From contig NZ_JARKOT010000166.1 of the NCBI RefSeq assembly GCF_029977985.1, positions 23,433-87,432 of the forward strand: a stretch of DNA of 64,000 nucleotides, in the 5' to 3' direction. Source of the DNA: Propioniciclava sp. Its GTDB lineage: Bacteria; Actinomycetota; Actinomycetes; Propionibacteriales; Propionibacteriaceae. The position numbers were made by a program, and so were the translations under genes. The notes under the pieces are model-generated. The model was given only the letters and a program-made list of their open reading frames with translations, was not told where the DNA came from and ran no database searches. Of this stretch, positions 51,521 through 60,007 are shown one piece after another; the stretch's first letter is position 1; each line of letters begins with the position of its first letter.

Positions 51521-54105
51521 GCGACGATGTGATGGCAGCCGACGTCGACTGGACGGAAGACCCTGAGCTTGTCGACCCTCGTGCGCTGCTGGCTGACTGG
51601 GCAAACAGCAACGATGAGTGGGTGCGTCTACTCGTCGCTGAGGTGCTTGCGAGCGGGCGAGCTGTGGGAGATTCCACCGTCGAGAAGGCGTACAAGCTGT
51701 TTCGACAGGAGAAGGCGCTCGACAAGCGTGAGCTGCCGACCTTAGCGAAGCTCGACGTTGAGGCACGACAGGACGAGTCGGCGCCACCGTTGTCGCTGAC
51801 TCGACTCTCGGACGTCCGCGGGGTCAATGCGCTCGTACCTGGGGCGATCATCGAGCCACACGAAGGTTTGACAATCCTCTACGGGGAGAACGGCACGGGC
51901 AAGACCGGGTACTCGCGCGTCTTCAAAGCCCTGGCGAACAGTCGCACAGCAGACACAATTCTGGGCGATATCGAAGCCGACACCACCGAGGCGCAGACAG
52001 CCACACTGGAGTACAAGCTCGGTGATGACGAGCAGACGCTCGCCTGGACTGGAGAGCGCGGCGTTTCCCCGTTCACACGGATGTCGATCTTCGACAGTCC
52101 CGCTGTGAGTACCCATGTCGACGACGACCTTGACTACGTCTACACGCCAGTGTCGCTCGCACTCTTCAACCACGTCACAGGCGCGATCCAGGCGGTGACG
52201 GGCGAGATCGATACCGCAGTTAGCGCGCTCGGCACCGGGGGCACTGGGTTGCTGTCCAGGTTCCAACGCGGCTCCTCGATCTACCCGCTCATAGAGACGC
52301 TCGGCGCGTCTACTGACCTTGTGGAACTCAAGGCGAAGGCAGCAACCGACCAAGCCGTTGAAGACGAACTCGATGGACTCACGCAGGCAGTAGCCGCCCT
52401 GCGCGCCAACACCATCGGAACGCAGATCACTGCGCTCAAAGCGGAGCATCGTGTGCTGGCGCAAGCTGCGGCTGCCGCGAAGATGCTTTTATCGTTCGAT
52501 GCCATCGCCTACAACGACGCACTGACCAGACGAGCGCAGCTTGCGACGGACTACGAGACCTTCCGTACGGAACTCTTCGCTGCCGCGGACCTGCCAGCTG
52601 ATCCTGACGACACCTGGAGCGACTTCATCGAGGCCGGCGAGACGTACCGCCAGCACCTCGTGGGCCTCGGAGCGCACGACTCGGACCGGTGTCTCTATTG
52701 CCGTCAGCCCCTACAGGACGCTGCGCGCGATCTGCTCTTCAGATACTCGACCTACCTCGAGGACAAGATCTCTGCCGACATACGCGCCACGGACGCCGAG
52801 CTGGCAGACTTCAAACGTCAAGTTGCTGCCGTTCAAGGTAACGACCTCGCACAGTTCGTAGCCGAGTACAACGACGAGGAGGAGAAGCCGTCTTGCTTCT
52901 CGCAGGTCGAGACCATTGAGGGAGCAAGGAGTGAGCTCGCATCGGCAGTCGCAGAAGGTAAACCTGCCAGCCTGACGATGGCGGACCTCGTTGCGCAACC
53001 GAAGACCGATGTCGACGAAGAGTCGGCCACTATCGAAGCTGGCATCACGACGCTGGAGGCCCAGCAGCAGAACAGGACTCAGGCGCTTGCCGATAAGCAA
53101 GCCGAACTCGTGGAACTGCAAGACGCCGTCGAACTGGGCAAGTCCTGGCCGTTGATCGAGGCGCAGGTCAAGGGCGCCAAAGAGGCCGACCAGCTCAAGA
53201 CACTCAAGCGGCCACTGTCTTCGTTGGCGCGAGCGGTTACCGCGCTCGCGAAGACCGCCAGCGACCAACTGATAAACCAGAGCTTCGATGCTCTGTTCCT
53301 AGAGGAATGCGAGGCACTCAGGGCCCCGACTCTGAAGCTGCAGTTCGTTGGACGTGAAGGTCGGGCTCATCGTCGCAAGGTGCTGAGTGGCAAGCACAAG
53401 CCGTCGAAGGTGCTGTCCGAGGGTGAGCAGAAGGTACTCGCACTTGCCGACTTCCTGGCTGAAGCCCGGTTGGCGGGGATCACCGCCCCGGTGATCTTCG
53501 ACGACCCGGTGTCCAGCCTCGATCACAGACGGATCAACGAAGTGGCGCAACGCATCGCCCGGCTTGCCGACGACAACCAGGTCATCGTATTCACCCACGA
53601 CATTCTGTTCGCCACGACGCTCCTCAGCCTTTTCGAGAAGTCCAAGCGCTGTGTCTACTTCCAGATCACGGATGAGAGCGGTAAGGGCCAGGTCACCCGC
53701 GCCAGCGGACCAAGGATCGACTCCCTGGGTGCGATCAAGAAGCGGATCACCGACTCGATCCAGGCCGCCAGATCTCAAGACGGAGAGACACGGGATGCGC
53801 TCGTACGCATGGCGTACAGCCACGTTCGCGCCTGGTGCGAGGTCTTTACCGAGGAAGAACTGCTTAAGGGCGTCACCAAGCGCTACCGCGCGAACGTCCA
53901 GATGACCACCCTCCCGAACATCGACGGCAGCAAGCTCAACGACATCGGGCCGAAGGTGACCGAGATCTTCGAGGTCGCTTGTCGCTACATCGACGGGCAC
54001 TCGCAACCGCTCGTGACGCTGGGCGTCAGCCCGACGCTCACCGGCCTGGAGGAGCACTGGGCCGAGCTGCAAGAACTCAAGAAGCTGAATGACACCAAAT
54101 TGTGA
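51517..54105 (+). CDS. AAA_13/RloC-like ABC-type ATPase encoded with the Type III RM system
   Basis: This 862-residue protein overlaps res by 4 nt. It has ABC/SMC-type ATPase motifs: ILYGENGTGKTGYSR (P-loop 123-130), LSEGEQK signature (from 632), VIFDDPVSSLD (Walker B, Asp662-Asp663) and FTHD (H-loop His694). A long helical middle carries CLYC (Cys392, Cys395), similar to a zinc hook. This layout matches the AAA_13 group that includes RloC and PrrC, ATPases with a tRNA anticodon nuclease linked to restriction systems. The C-terminal region (YSHVRAWCEVFTEEELLKG) is where a nuclease could lie, but I cannot confirm its residues. It may sense failed restriction or modified phage DNA; this is inference. 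Confidence 0.82.
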   Translation: MSDDVMAADVDWTEDPELVDPRALLADWANSNDEWVRLLVAEVLASGRAVGDSTVEKAYKLFRQEKALDKRELPTLAKLDVEARQDESAPPLSLTRLSDVRGVNALVPGAIIEPHEGLTILYGENGTGKTGYSRVFKALANSRTADTILGDIEADTTEAQTATLEYKLGDDEQTLAWTGERGVSPFTRMSIFDSPAVSTHVDDDLDYVYTPVSLALFNHVTGAIQAVTGEIDTAVSALGTGGTGLLSRFQRGSSIYPLIETLGASTDLVELKAKAATDQAVEDELDGLTQAVAALRANTIGTQITALKAEHRVLAQAAAAAKMLLSFDAIAYNDALTRRAQLATDYETFRTELFAAADLPADPDDTWSDFIEAGETYRQHLVGLGAHDSDRCLYCRQPLQDAARDLLFRYSTYLEDKISADIRATDAELADFKRQVAAVQGNDLAQFVAEYNDEEEKPSCFSQVETIEGARSELASAVAEGKPASLTMADLVAQPKTDVDEESATIEAGITTLEAQQQNRTQALADKQAELVELQDAVELGKSWPLIEAQVKGAKEADQLKTLKRPLSSLARAVTALAKTASDQLINQSFDALFLEECEALRAPTLKLQFVGREGRAHRRKVLSGKHKPSKVLSEGEQKVLALADFLAEARLAGITAPVIFDDPVSSLDHRRINEVAQRIARLADDNQVIVFTHDILFATTLLSLFEKSKRCVYFQITDESGKGQVTRASGPRIDSLGAIKKRITDSIQAARSQDGETRDALVRMAYSHVRAWCEVFTEEELLKGVTKRYRANVQMTTLPNIDGSKLNDIGPKVTEIFEVACRYIDGHSQPLVTLGVSPTLTGLEEHWAELQELKKLNDTKL

Positions 54106-54197
54106 GTCCGCGGCGAAGGTGAGTCCGTCGCGGTTGAGTGCGTTGTCGGACGTCATCGATAGCGTGGTTGCGCAGCGATACAGGAGAGGAGCCGCAC

Positions 54198-54908
54198 ATG
54201 TCGTCTGATACCTACGCCTTCCCGGTTGCAGTGTCGCAGCTCGGCCACGAGGACTCGCGTGAGCAGCAGAACGCGCGGGCTATTAAGTGGTTGTTGGAGC
54301 AGTCGGGCGGCCCCGTCGTGGTTGTGACGCCTCAGAAGCGGCTCGACAGCGAAGTCCTCAAGCGTTTGCTCGCTCGCGCAGGAGTCACACATCTGAGTTG
54401 GCGGGGACTGTCTACGGGCTCGTTGGCGCGTCGGCGGGTCATCCATGCGTGGCCGGATCGGCAGCATCTCAATGACCTCTGGGGCGTTGACGCCGACGCG
54501 CTGGTGGTGATCGAGTGGGGGAAGGCGGAGACCGCTGAGTGGATCGAAGACTCCAACCCGGTGCGGTTGCTGCGCGGACGAACGGTGCAGCAGTCGTCCG
54601 ATCCTGAATCGGAAGCGGAGACCGCTCCTCTTCCGGAGGACGTCGATCAGATCCTGGAACACATCGCCGCGTGGGCTGCCGGTTACGACTCTGGGCTGAA
54701 GTGGAACGAAGAGGACAAGCTCAAGGCTGACATGATGAACTGCCCGCGGCGTTGGGAGCAGGTGACGGTCGAGCAGGTTCGGGCTAAGTGCCGCGCGTTG
54801 AAGATGCGGCCCAAGGACGTCGACACGATTACCGGGTACCTGCAGCGCAGGAAGGAGGGGCGAAGATTCAACGTGCGAAGCTCGTATCGGACTTTCCGGT
54901 TCAGCTAG
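54198..54908 (+). CDS. unknown protein, last gene of the Type III RM cassette
   Basis: The ATG at 54198 follows GAGAGGA, giving 236 residues; the longer track start is less likely. I do not recognise a family. Visible features are an alternating beta/alpha start (GGPVVVVTPQKRLDSEVLKR and ADALVVIEWGK), an acidic middle (SSDPESEAETAPLPEDVDQI) and a basic, helical C-terminus. It lies 92 bp after the RloC-like gene, and a TCGATAG-GTGG block similar to that upstream of mod lies about 40 bp before its start, so it may be co-regulated. A candidate hairpin terminator follows it, which suggests it ends the cassette. Confidence 0.65.
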   Translation: MSSDTYAFPVAVSQLGHEDSREQQNARAIKWLLEQSGGPVVVVTPQKRLDSEVLKRLLARAGVTHLSWRGLSTGSLARRRVIHAWPDRQHLNDLWGVDADALVVIEWGKAETAEWIEDSNPVRLLRGRTVQQSSDPESEAETAPLPEDVDQILEHIAAWAAGYDSGLKWNEEDKLKADMMNCPRRWEQVTVEQVRAKCRALKMRPKDVDTITGYLQRRKEGRRFNVRSSYRTFRFS

Positions 54909-54937
54909 ACGATCAGGAAACCCACGCTTGCTCTGAG

Positions 54938-54966
54938 CGGAACCCCCGGTGAGCGCTGGTTCCGCA
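54938..54966. terminator. hairpin downstream of the Type III RM cassette
   Basis: GCGGAACC and GGTTCCGC form a perfect 8-bp stem with a 13-nt loop, 30 bp after the last stop codon. There is no T-tract, which is common for actinobacterial terminators. It may instead be a mobile-element end. Confidence 0.45.
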
Positions 54967-55002
54967 AACGAAGCTATGTCTCGTTGGAAGCTGGGCGCGT
55001 CT

Positions 55003-55287
55003 TCACAGCCGCCCCCGGGTTTTCGCCCACACCGTGCCCCGGTGAACCCCGAACTGACGTGCCAGCGTGTTCACGCCCATCCCTTTTGCGCGGGCTGTTC
55101 GCATAGCGTCCAGTTCCTCGTCAGTGAGTCGTGTTCGAGGCCGTTTCTTTGGTTCCGCTGACGCGTCGATCAGCGGGTCGTCCGGCTCTCCGTCGAGGTC
55201 GGGATCGTCGCAGGTGCCTTGATTCCACGCGGAAACAAGCCTCTCAACGCGAGGTCGCCTGTTCCCGCAACGTTCCATTGCTTCCAC
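55003..55287 (-). CDS. small helix-turn-helix protein, recombinase-associated
   Basis: The ORF has 94 residues. The C-terminal half (RLTDEELDAMRTARAKGMGV, then NTLARQFGVHRGTVWAK) is a helix-turn-helix like the DNA-binding tail of resolvase/invertase-type recombinases. The N-terminal half is acidic and unassigned. It overlaps the end of the recombinase fragment on the same strand. It may be a separate small regulator or the continuation of a decayed recombinase. Confidence 0.5.
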   Translation of the reverse strand: MEAMERCGNRRPRVERLVSAWNQGTCDDPDLDGEPDDPLIDASAEPKKRPRTRLTDEELDAMRTARAKGMGVNTLARQFGVHRGTVWAKTRGRL

Positions 55288-55624
55288 CTCGGGGGAAGTG
55301 TCGAGCTATGGCACTTCCCCATTTTCGTGCCTCGGCAAGGTCGGCGACGGTGATCTCTGCGCCGCCGTTGAAGAACCACGACGCGATGGTCAGCGTCTTG
55401 GCGCCGGCGAAGATCTTGTCAACGAAGTAGTCGAAGAGCAGGTCCCTGGTCTCTGGGGTGTCCATCGTGGCGTGCGCGAAGCGCTGGTAGAAGGCCTTGA
55501 TGGAGGCCTCGTCCTCGAACAGTGTGGCCTTGACCCGCTCGGCCTGGATCGCGGCGTCCAGCTCCTTCTTCTGCTCCTCCAGCGATGCCATGGCCTCAGC
55601 GGTGGTTTCGTTCATGATGCCCAA
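55244..55624 (-). pseudogene. C-terminal fragment of a large serine recombinase
   Basis: The translation gives a coiled-coil stretch (EEQKKELDAAIQAERVKATL) and then LFDYFVDKIFAGAKTLTIAS and FFNGGAEITVADLAEARKWG, the C-terminal pattern of large serine recombinases of actinobacterial phages and integrative elements. The catalytic N-terminal domain and the main zinc-binding part are missing upstream (right of 55625), so it cannot recombine DNA. It is a relic of an integrated element. Confidence 0.75.
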
Positions 55625-55852
55625 ATCGTGTCCGCATCCCTTGGACCTTCAGCCTTCGGCACCTGACAGAACACAAGACTCTGGTGGACAGACGTTCACG
55701 GCATCGCCTGTCGGCCTTGTGCGACCCGCCAGTTCAAGAAGCATGATCGTCACTGCGCGCCAGGACATCAGTTGGCGAACAGGTTCCTGAACGGACGTTG
55801 AACAGTTACTGGCTCAGTCGCAGCCCGACTCGGTGACTCACGTAACGACCGT

Positions 55853-56170
55853 TTGTTGAACGGAGACGGCTTTCAGGCGGGGAGTCACGAGCAGGGCGGC
55901 CTGGCAACCGAGGACAGCGACCCGGCGTACCGCGCGCGAGTCATCGTCAACTACCTCCGGCGCGAGCGCACTGCCTACGACGACCTCTGGAAGTCGCTCG
56001 CGGGAAGGGTCGGCAAGGACGACGTCCACGAGCTCGTGCCCGGCACGATCGGAGCCGCGTACCCGAATCTCGCCGAGGAGTACGAGCGGCAGGTCGAGGA
56101 CTGGCTGCGGCGTCGGCAGGAACGCCGGTGGCAGTTGGGTCTGCTCGACATCGAAGCCGGTCTCGGCTAG
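55853..56170 (+). CDS. short hypothetical protein, possibly a fragment
   Basis: The ORF has only a TTG start. Its later part (DPAYRARVIVNYLRRERTAY, then PNLAEEYERQVEDWLRRRQE) has the composition of a real helical protein, whereas the first 20 residues do not. No family was recognised and no ribosome-binding site is seen. It may be the tail of a gene cut by the rearrangements in this region. Confidence 0.35.
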   Translation: MLNGDGFQAGSHEQGGLATEDSDPAYRARVIVNYLRRERTAYDDLWKSLAGRVGKDDVHELVPGTIGAAYPNLAEEYERQVEDWLRRRQERRWQLGLLDIEAGLG

Positions 56171-56300
56171 ATCAGACACACGACGGAGCCCCGGCCGAGC
56201 GATCACCAGGCCGCCCGTCAGTTGATACCCTATGCAATACCCAGCAGATCGGACCGAGAAGTGCTGGTGAAGTGCAGTCGCATATGGAAGGTCGTTTGAA

Positions 56301-56768
56301 ATGGGAGCACCTGCCGGTCATCCGTTCTTCGGGAATCAGTACACGAACGGGGGATACGTGAATGGCTCGTTCTCCTACTCGGGCCTCGTCAATGGCTTCG
56401 TTCGCACGGACGCTGAGACTGCGGCCCCGCTTCGGAAGTCAATGGGTGGCGTGGCCACGCCGCGCCTTCCCGAGGTTGAGTTGCCAACAGCGAAGCCTTC
56501 GATCACGATTCCTTCATTGGTCGCGGCGGGAGCTGTCATGCTGATCGGCGGAGTCGCATCGTTCGTGTACCTTCGCAGCAGGTCTAACGGCGCTGAGACG
56601 ACTCTCGATGATGAGGAGATCGCTGGCTTCGGGTTGTGCGAGTCGTGTGGGCAGATATTGGCGAGTTCGGGTCCGGCCAAGGTCCAGCGGGACGAGGATG
56701 GCGACTTCGTGGTGTGCGAGAACTGCTCTCACAAGAACAGGGCTCGATATGAAGATGGTCAGGACTAA
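56301..56768 (+). CDS. membrane-anchored zinc-ribbon protein starting with a GNQYT motif
   Basis: This 155-residue protein has GGAAGG about 9 bp before its ATG. The N-terminus reads APAGHPFFGNQYTNGGYVNG; GHPFFGNQYT-like starts recur in proteins of phages and mobile elements. One transmembrane helix follows (SLVAAGAVMLIGGVASFVYL), then a C-terminal zinc ribbon with two CxxC pairs (CESCGQ and CENCSH). No function is known to me. A small acidic protein follows closely, so the two may form an operon. Confidence 0.65.
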   Translation: MGAPAGHPFFGNQYTNGGYVNGSFSYSGLVNGFVRTDAETAAPLRKSMGGVATPRLPEVELPTAKPSITIPSLVAAGAVMLIGGVASFVYLRSRSNGAETTLDDEEIAGFGLCESCGQILASSGPAKVQRDEDGDFVVCENCSHKNRARYEDGQD

Positions 56769-56803
56769 GTCGGAGCCGGTCCGGTTGAGAAAGGGAGCGC
56801 AGC

Positions 56804-57013
56804 GTGGCGTACAAGATCGTGATGCAATACCCCGACGGCGACTCTGAAGAGCAGGACGAAGTCTTCGACACAGAGGCCCAGGCGATGGACTACGCAGGCT
56901 ACCTCGTCTCCTGCTATGACCTCGGCGGAGAGATCCTGAACATGTCGAACCCTGGAGATTATCCACTCTCCGAAGAACAGGCCGACTACGAGATCATAGA
57001 AGTGGACGAATGA
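56804..57013 (+). CDS. small acidic protein of unknown function
   Basis: This 69-residue protein starts at the GTG at 56804, with AAAGGGAG upstream, 35 bp after the zinc-ribbon gene. It is strongly acidic (ending DYEIIEVDE), with regular spacing of aromatic and acidic residues (YKIVMQYPDGDSEEQDEVFD), like a small folded beta/alpha protein. I do not recognise a family. An anti-restriction or DNA-mimic function is conceivable from its charge, but nothing else supports it. Confidence 0.6.
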   Translation: MAYKIVMQYPDGDSEEQDEVFDTEAQAMDYAGYLVSCYDLGGEILNMSNPGDYPLSEEQADYEIIEVDE

Positions 57014-57101
57014 GAGGCGTCGACGACGATCTCCCCCTTCACAGGTTCGTCCAGGTGATCCCCACGCCCTCCCCTGTAGCCGGTTACCCGGCTGGCGTGT
57101 C

Positions 57102-58250
57102 TTACCCTCGGGCGGCGGAGAAGGCTGCGGCATCGGCGCTCATCGCCTGCAGGACTCCCCAGTTGTGGAGCATTTCGTCGGGGTCGTGGTCGAAGCTCGG
57201 GACGATCTGTTTCATGCGTGCCAGGAAGTCGGAGTCTGAGAGCGACTCAAGCCATGCGGACACCTCTGAGAGCGGGGGTGAGCCGTCTATGACGGCGATC
57301 GTGCCCGCGATGTCCTCCCGGGCGAGGGCGGCACCTATACGCTCCTTGTTCCGCTCGTAGGCGGAGACCAGGGTGCCTGACGCTACGGCGGCGGAGGCAT
57401 CGAGCTGACCACGTGAGATGTCGTGCCACGCGGGAATCGCGGGACTAGGCGGATCGGTGCCCGTGATGAGGCGTGGGACGGCCTGCGTGCGCACCCAGGC
57501 CGCGATCTCGCCGAGCTCGTTCATCAGGACGGGCCAGCGATCGGTGTCCGGCACGTTGATCCCTACGGTCGGGAAGATCGATACGGGCACCACGCGGTCG
57601 CCAGGCGCGGTGAATACCACCTGGCCGGGAAGAATAGGGCTCTGGGGCCGCTTGGGGATGTCGCGCAGGTGCCGCGGCGGCACGTCCTCGCGGTTGACGA
57701 CCGGGATCTGCACAGCGGTGACGGCGGGCGTGCGGTGCTTCGAGTGGTTGGTGTACGCCACGAGCCGGGCGAGAGGGTGCGCCGCGGGATCGGCGTATCG
57801 GTGGAACGGCTGAAGCCCGTAGATGCGCCGGTTCAGCTCGGCGCCGTCGCGGAGCGCAGCAGGACCTCGTTTGGCCTGCTTCCGGTTCCACTCGAGGAAG
57901 CTGTCGTAGGTGCGGGCAGCGGGCATCTCGACAAGCCTGGCCGCGCTCTCATCCAGGGTGCCTCCCGCGGCCAGCTCGGCCTCGACGAAGATGGTGTGCT
58001 CGATCGCCGCCCGCAGGTCATTGAAGGCGTCGGCGGCAAGCAGGGGCATCTTCGGCGGGATCGGCGCAATGCTGTCGACTACGAGGTGCCGGAGCGAGCC
58101 ATCGACGACCTCTCGCAGGTGCACGACGTCACCGCGCCTGGCCTGGTACTCGAACAGCAGTTCCCCGACGGCCGCAATCGTCTCGTCCACGTGCGCCAAC
58201 ATGGCTGCGACGCCGAGGTGTCGCCCGGGCAACCAGTGAGCAGCAGGCAC
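57102..58250 (-). CDS. hypothetical protein with a HEPN-like motif
   Basis: The start is set at the GTG at 58250 because AAGGAGG lies 6 bp before it; the track ATG at 58280 has no such site. The protein has 382 residues. An N-terminal helical region contains FNDLRAAIEHTIF (Arg80-x4-His85) and later LVAYTNHSKHRTPAV. The pairing of an LR..(D/E)H helix with an N..KHR motif recurs in uncharacterised bacterial proteins and resembles HEPN domains, but this is not proof of RNase activity. The C-terminal half is unassigned. It stands alone between the zinc-ribbon operon and a transposase remnant. Confidence 0.65.
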   Translation of the reverse strand: MPAAHWLPGRHLGVAAMLAHVDETIAAVGELLFEYQARRGDVVHLREVVDGSLRHLVVDSIAPIPPKMPLLAADAFNDLRAAIEHTIFVEAELAAGGTLDESAARLVEMPAARTYDSFLEWNRKQAKRGPAALRDGAELNRRIYGLQPFHRYADPAAHPLARLVAYTNHSKHRTPAVTAVQIPVVNREDVPPRHLRDIPKRPQSPILPGQVVFTAPGDRVVPVSIFPTVGINVPDTDRWPVLMNELGEIAAWVRTQAVPRLITGTDPPSPAIPAWHDISRGQLDASAAVASGTLVSAYERNKERIGAALAREDIAGTIAVIDGSPPLSEVSAWLESLSDSDFLARMKQIVPSFDHDPDEMLHNWGVLQAMSADAAAFSAARG

Positions 58251-58287
58251 AGAGAGCCTCCTTGAGCGTCGTTCTTCCATTCTCCCA

Positions 58288-59180
58288 GTGCGGTTGCCCT
58301 GGCGTCTCTCGTTGGCGCGCCGACGGTCGGGCGTGTCCTTTGGTGCCTACGCCTGGCGTCACACCCTGACGTGGCGTAAACAGCCCTGCCCGGACGTTGA
58401 TCTCGCCCGGTTCGGTCAGATTACGTTCACCGACCCGGCCGGCATGGTGCATACCTGGCCGAGCGCCGACACGATCGTCAGCATTCCCGTCGACGACCGG
58501 GGTGGCATGTTCGAGATGCGTCAGGTCACCCGGCTGCTGCCAACCAGGACCGGTTCCCGGCAGGCCCATGTCCTGACCACCCGCACCGACCTATCGGCCG
58601 GAGAGGTCCTGTTCCGGATGGGGTCACGGTGGCGGCTGGAGAACTACTTCCGCTACGCCCGGATGCACTTCGCCCTGGACGCCCACGATTCGTATGCCGC
58701 GAGCGATGACGATCCCGACCGGATGGTCCCGAACCCGGCAAAGAAAACCAGCCGCGACACCGTCAACGCTGCGCGGGCCCGTCTGGAACGGGTCCAGGCC
58801 ACCACGGACGCGGCCCTGCTGGACTGGCACACCCCTCCGCCGGGACCAGCGGTGACGTTGACCAACGCCGACCACAACCAGATCACCGCGCCCTTATGGA
58901 AGACAGAAGAAGCCCTCGAACAGGCCCGCCAGGCCCACGCCGGGACCCCGGCCGCCTCCCGCTGGGGCAGGTGAACCCGGGTCAGCAGATCCTCGACGTC
59001 GAGACGAAACTGCTCACCCACGCGATCCGGATCGCCGCGTTCAACACGATCACCGCGCTTGTGAGGGACCTGCGGGTCCATTCCGGCTACGCCTGCGCCG
59101 ACCACGAGGCCCACACCCTGATCCGATCGGAGATGCCGTCCGTGTCGAAGGTGCCAAAGACGATCGCTCGCGACGCTCTA
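58288..59180 (+). pseudogene. truncated and frameshifted transposase-like gene
   Basis: The frame to 58974 (LFRMGSRWRLENYFRYARMH, then HFALDAHDSYA) resembles a family of actinobacterial transposase-like proteins. It stops after PAASRWGR, but the overlapping frame continues the family pattern with LPLGQVNPGQQILDVETKL and IRIAAFNTITALVRDLRVHS. A frameshift therefore lies at about 58960. The N-terminal part is missing, because the sequence starts abruptly beside the minus-strand gene. It cannot be functional. Confidence 0.7.
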
Positions 59181-59195
59181 CTGGCGAAGTCTTGT

Positions 59196-59963
59196 TCAGT
59201 GCTCTTCTGCCCGCTCACCCGTGGCAGAATCGTCTGATCGCTGCACGGGAATCCACTCAATGAATGAACCCCGTTCTTTATCCTCGGGTACTTCGCGAGG
59301 CAAGTATAAGTTGAGCCAGTGCGGCCCGCTCAGGGACTCAAGACGCTCAGCGAATTCCAGGAGTACTTGACTGTCGCGGCGGAGGCCCTCGGCTTCCCCG
59401 ACCCAGAGCGCCTCTTCACCCGTCCTGGGAAATCGCCCGCGCATCCACTCCACGTCGGCGAAGTCCCACCAGTACGCGTGAACTGCGCTATCACGGCGTT
59501 CCTTAGCGCGATTCTCCCTGCCCCAGTCGAGAGTCGTAAGGACGGCTTGGCCCCACCCGATAGCTACCTCGCTCGCTGCCAGGTGCTGTTTGGCGGTGTT
59601 TCGAAGGCGCTTCTCAAGACCTGTCCACGTTTCATCGACCAGGGCAAACTGGCCCTCGCGCGTGGCCTTACCGACCAAGATTGCGCGTTTCATGGCGGCT
59701 TCGACCTTGCCCCCGGCTACGGTGATTAGGCCCACGTAGTAGTAAAGGCTGCGGCGGTAGCGCCAATCACGCGGAGATGCACCTCCAATCCTTGTAACCC
59801 GGGCGCTCGACATCTCGATCAGGTCCATATCGGGCACAGAAGCGCTCAACTCGATGGGTTGGCGTCCTTCCAGGTCCATCGTGACTCGATAGTAGAAGTC
59901 GCCACCGGTGTCTGGTGGCTCCCAACGATCGGCCAGCGAGGCGTCATCTCCAAGCTTGTTCAC
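59196..59963 (-). CDS. unknown protein downstream of drmC, possible HEPN-type accessory
   Basis: This 255-residue protein starts 44 bp after the drmC stop on the same strand, so it is probably in the DISARM operon. I recognise no family by overall sequence. The middle is helical, and KERRDSAVHAYW contains Arg157-Asp-x3-His162, the R[NDH]x3H pattern of HEPN ribonucleases, after a long helix (GKVEAAMKRAILVG). A HEPN toxin or RNA-cleaving effector would fit a defence operon. The motif is short, so the call is tentative. Confidence 0.65.
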   Translation of the reverse strand: MNKLGDDASLADRWEPPDTGGDFYYRVTMDLEGRQPIELSASVPDMDLIEMSSARVTRIGGASPRDWRYRRSLYYYVGLITVAGGKVEAAMKRAILVGKATREGQFALVDETWTGLEKRLRNTAKQHLAASEVAIGWGQAVLTTLDWGRENRAKERRDSAVHAYWWDFADVEWMRGRFPRTGEEALWVGEAEGLRRDSQVLLEFAERLESLSGPHWLNLYLPREVPEDKERGSFIEWIPVQRSDDSATGERAEEH

Positions 59964-60007
59964 AGTGGAAGGTTACTGCGCTGCATCCGACATGCCGGCT
60001 ACTTCGC

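Noticed and set aside
55838-56206. 122-residue minus-strand ORF opposite the short hypothetical
   Set aside because: No ribosome-binding site or motif; the + strand frame looks more protein-like.
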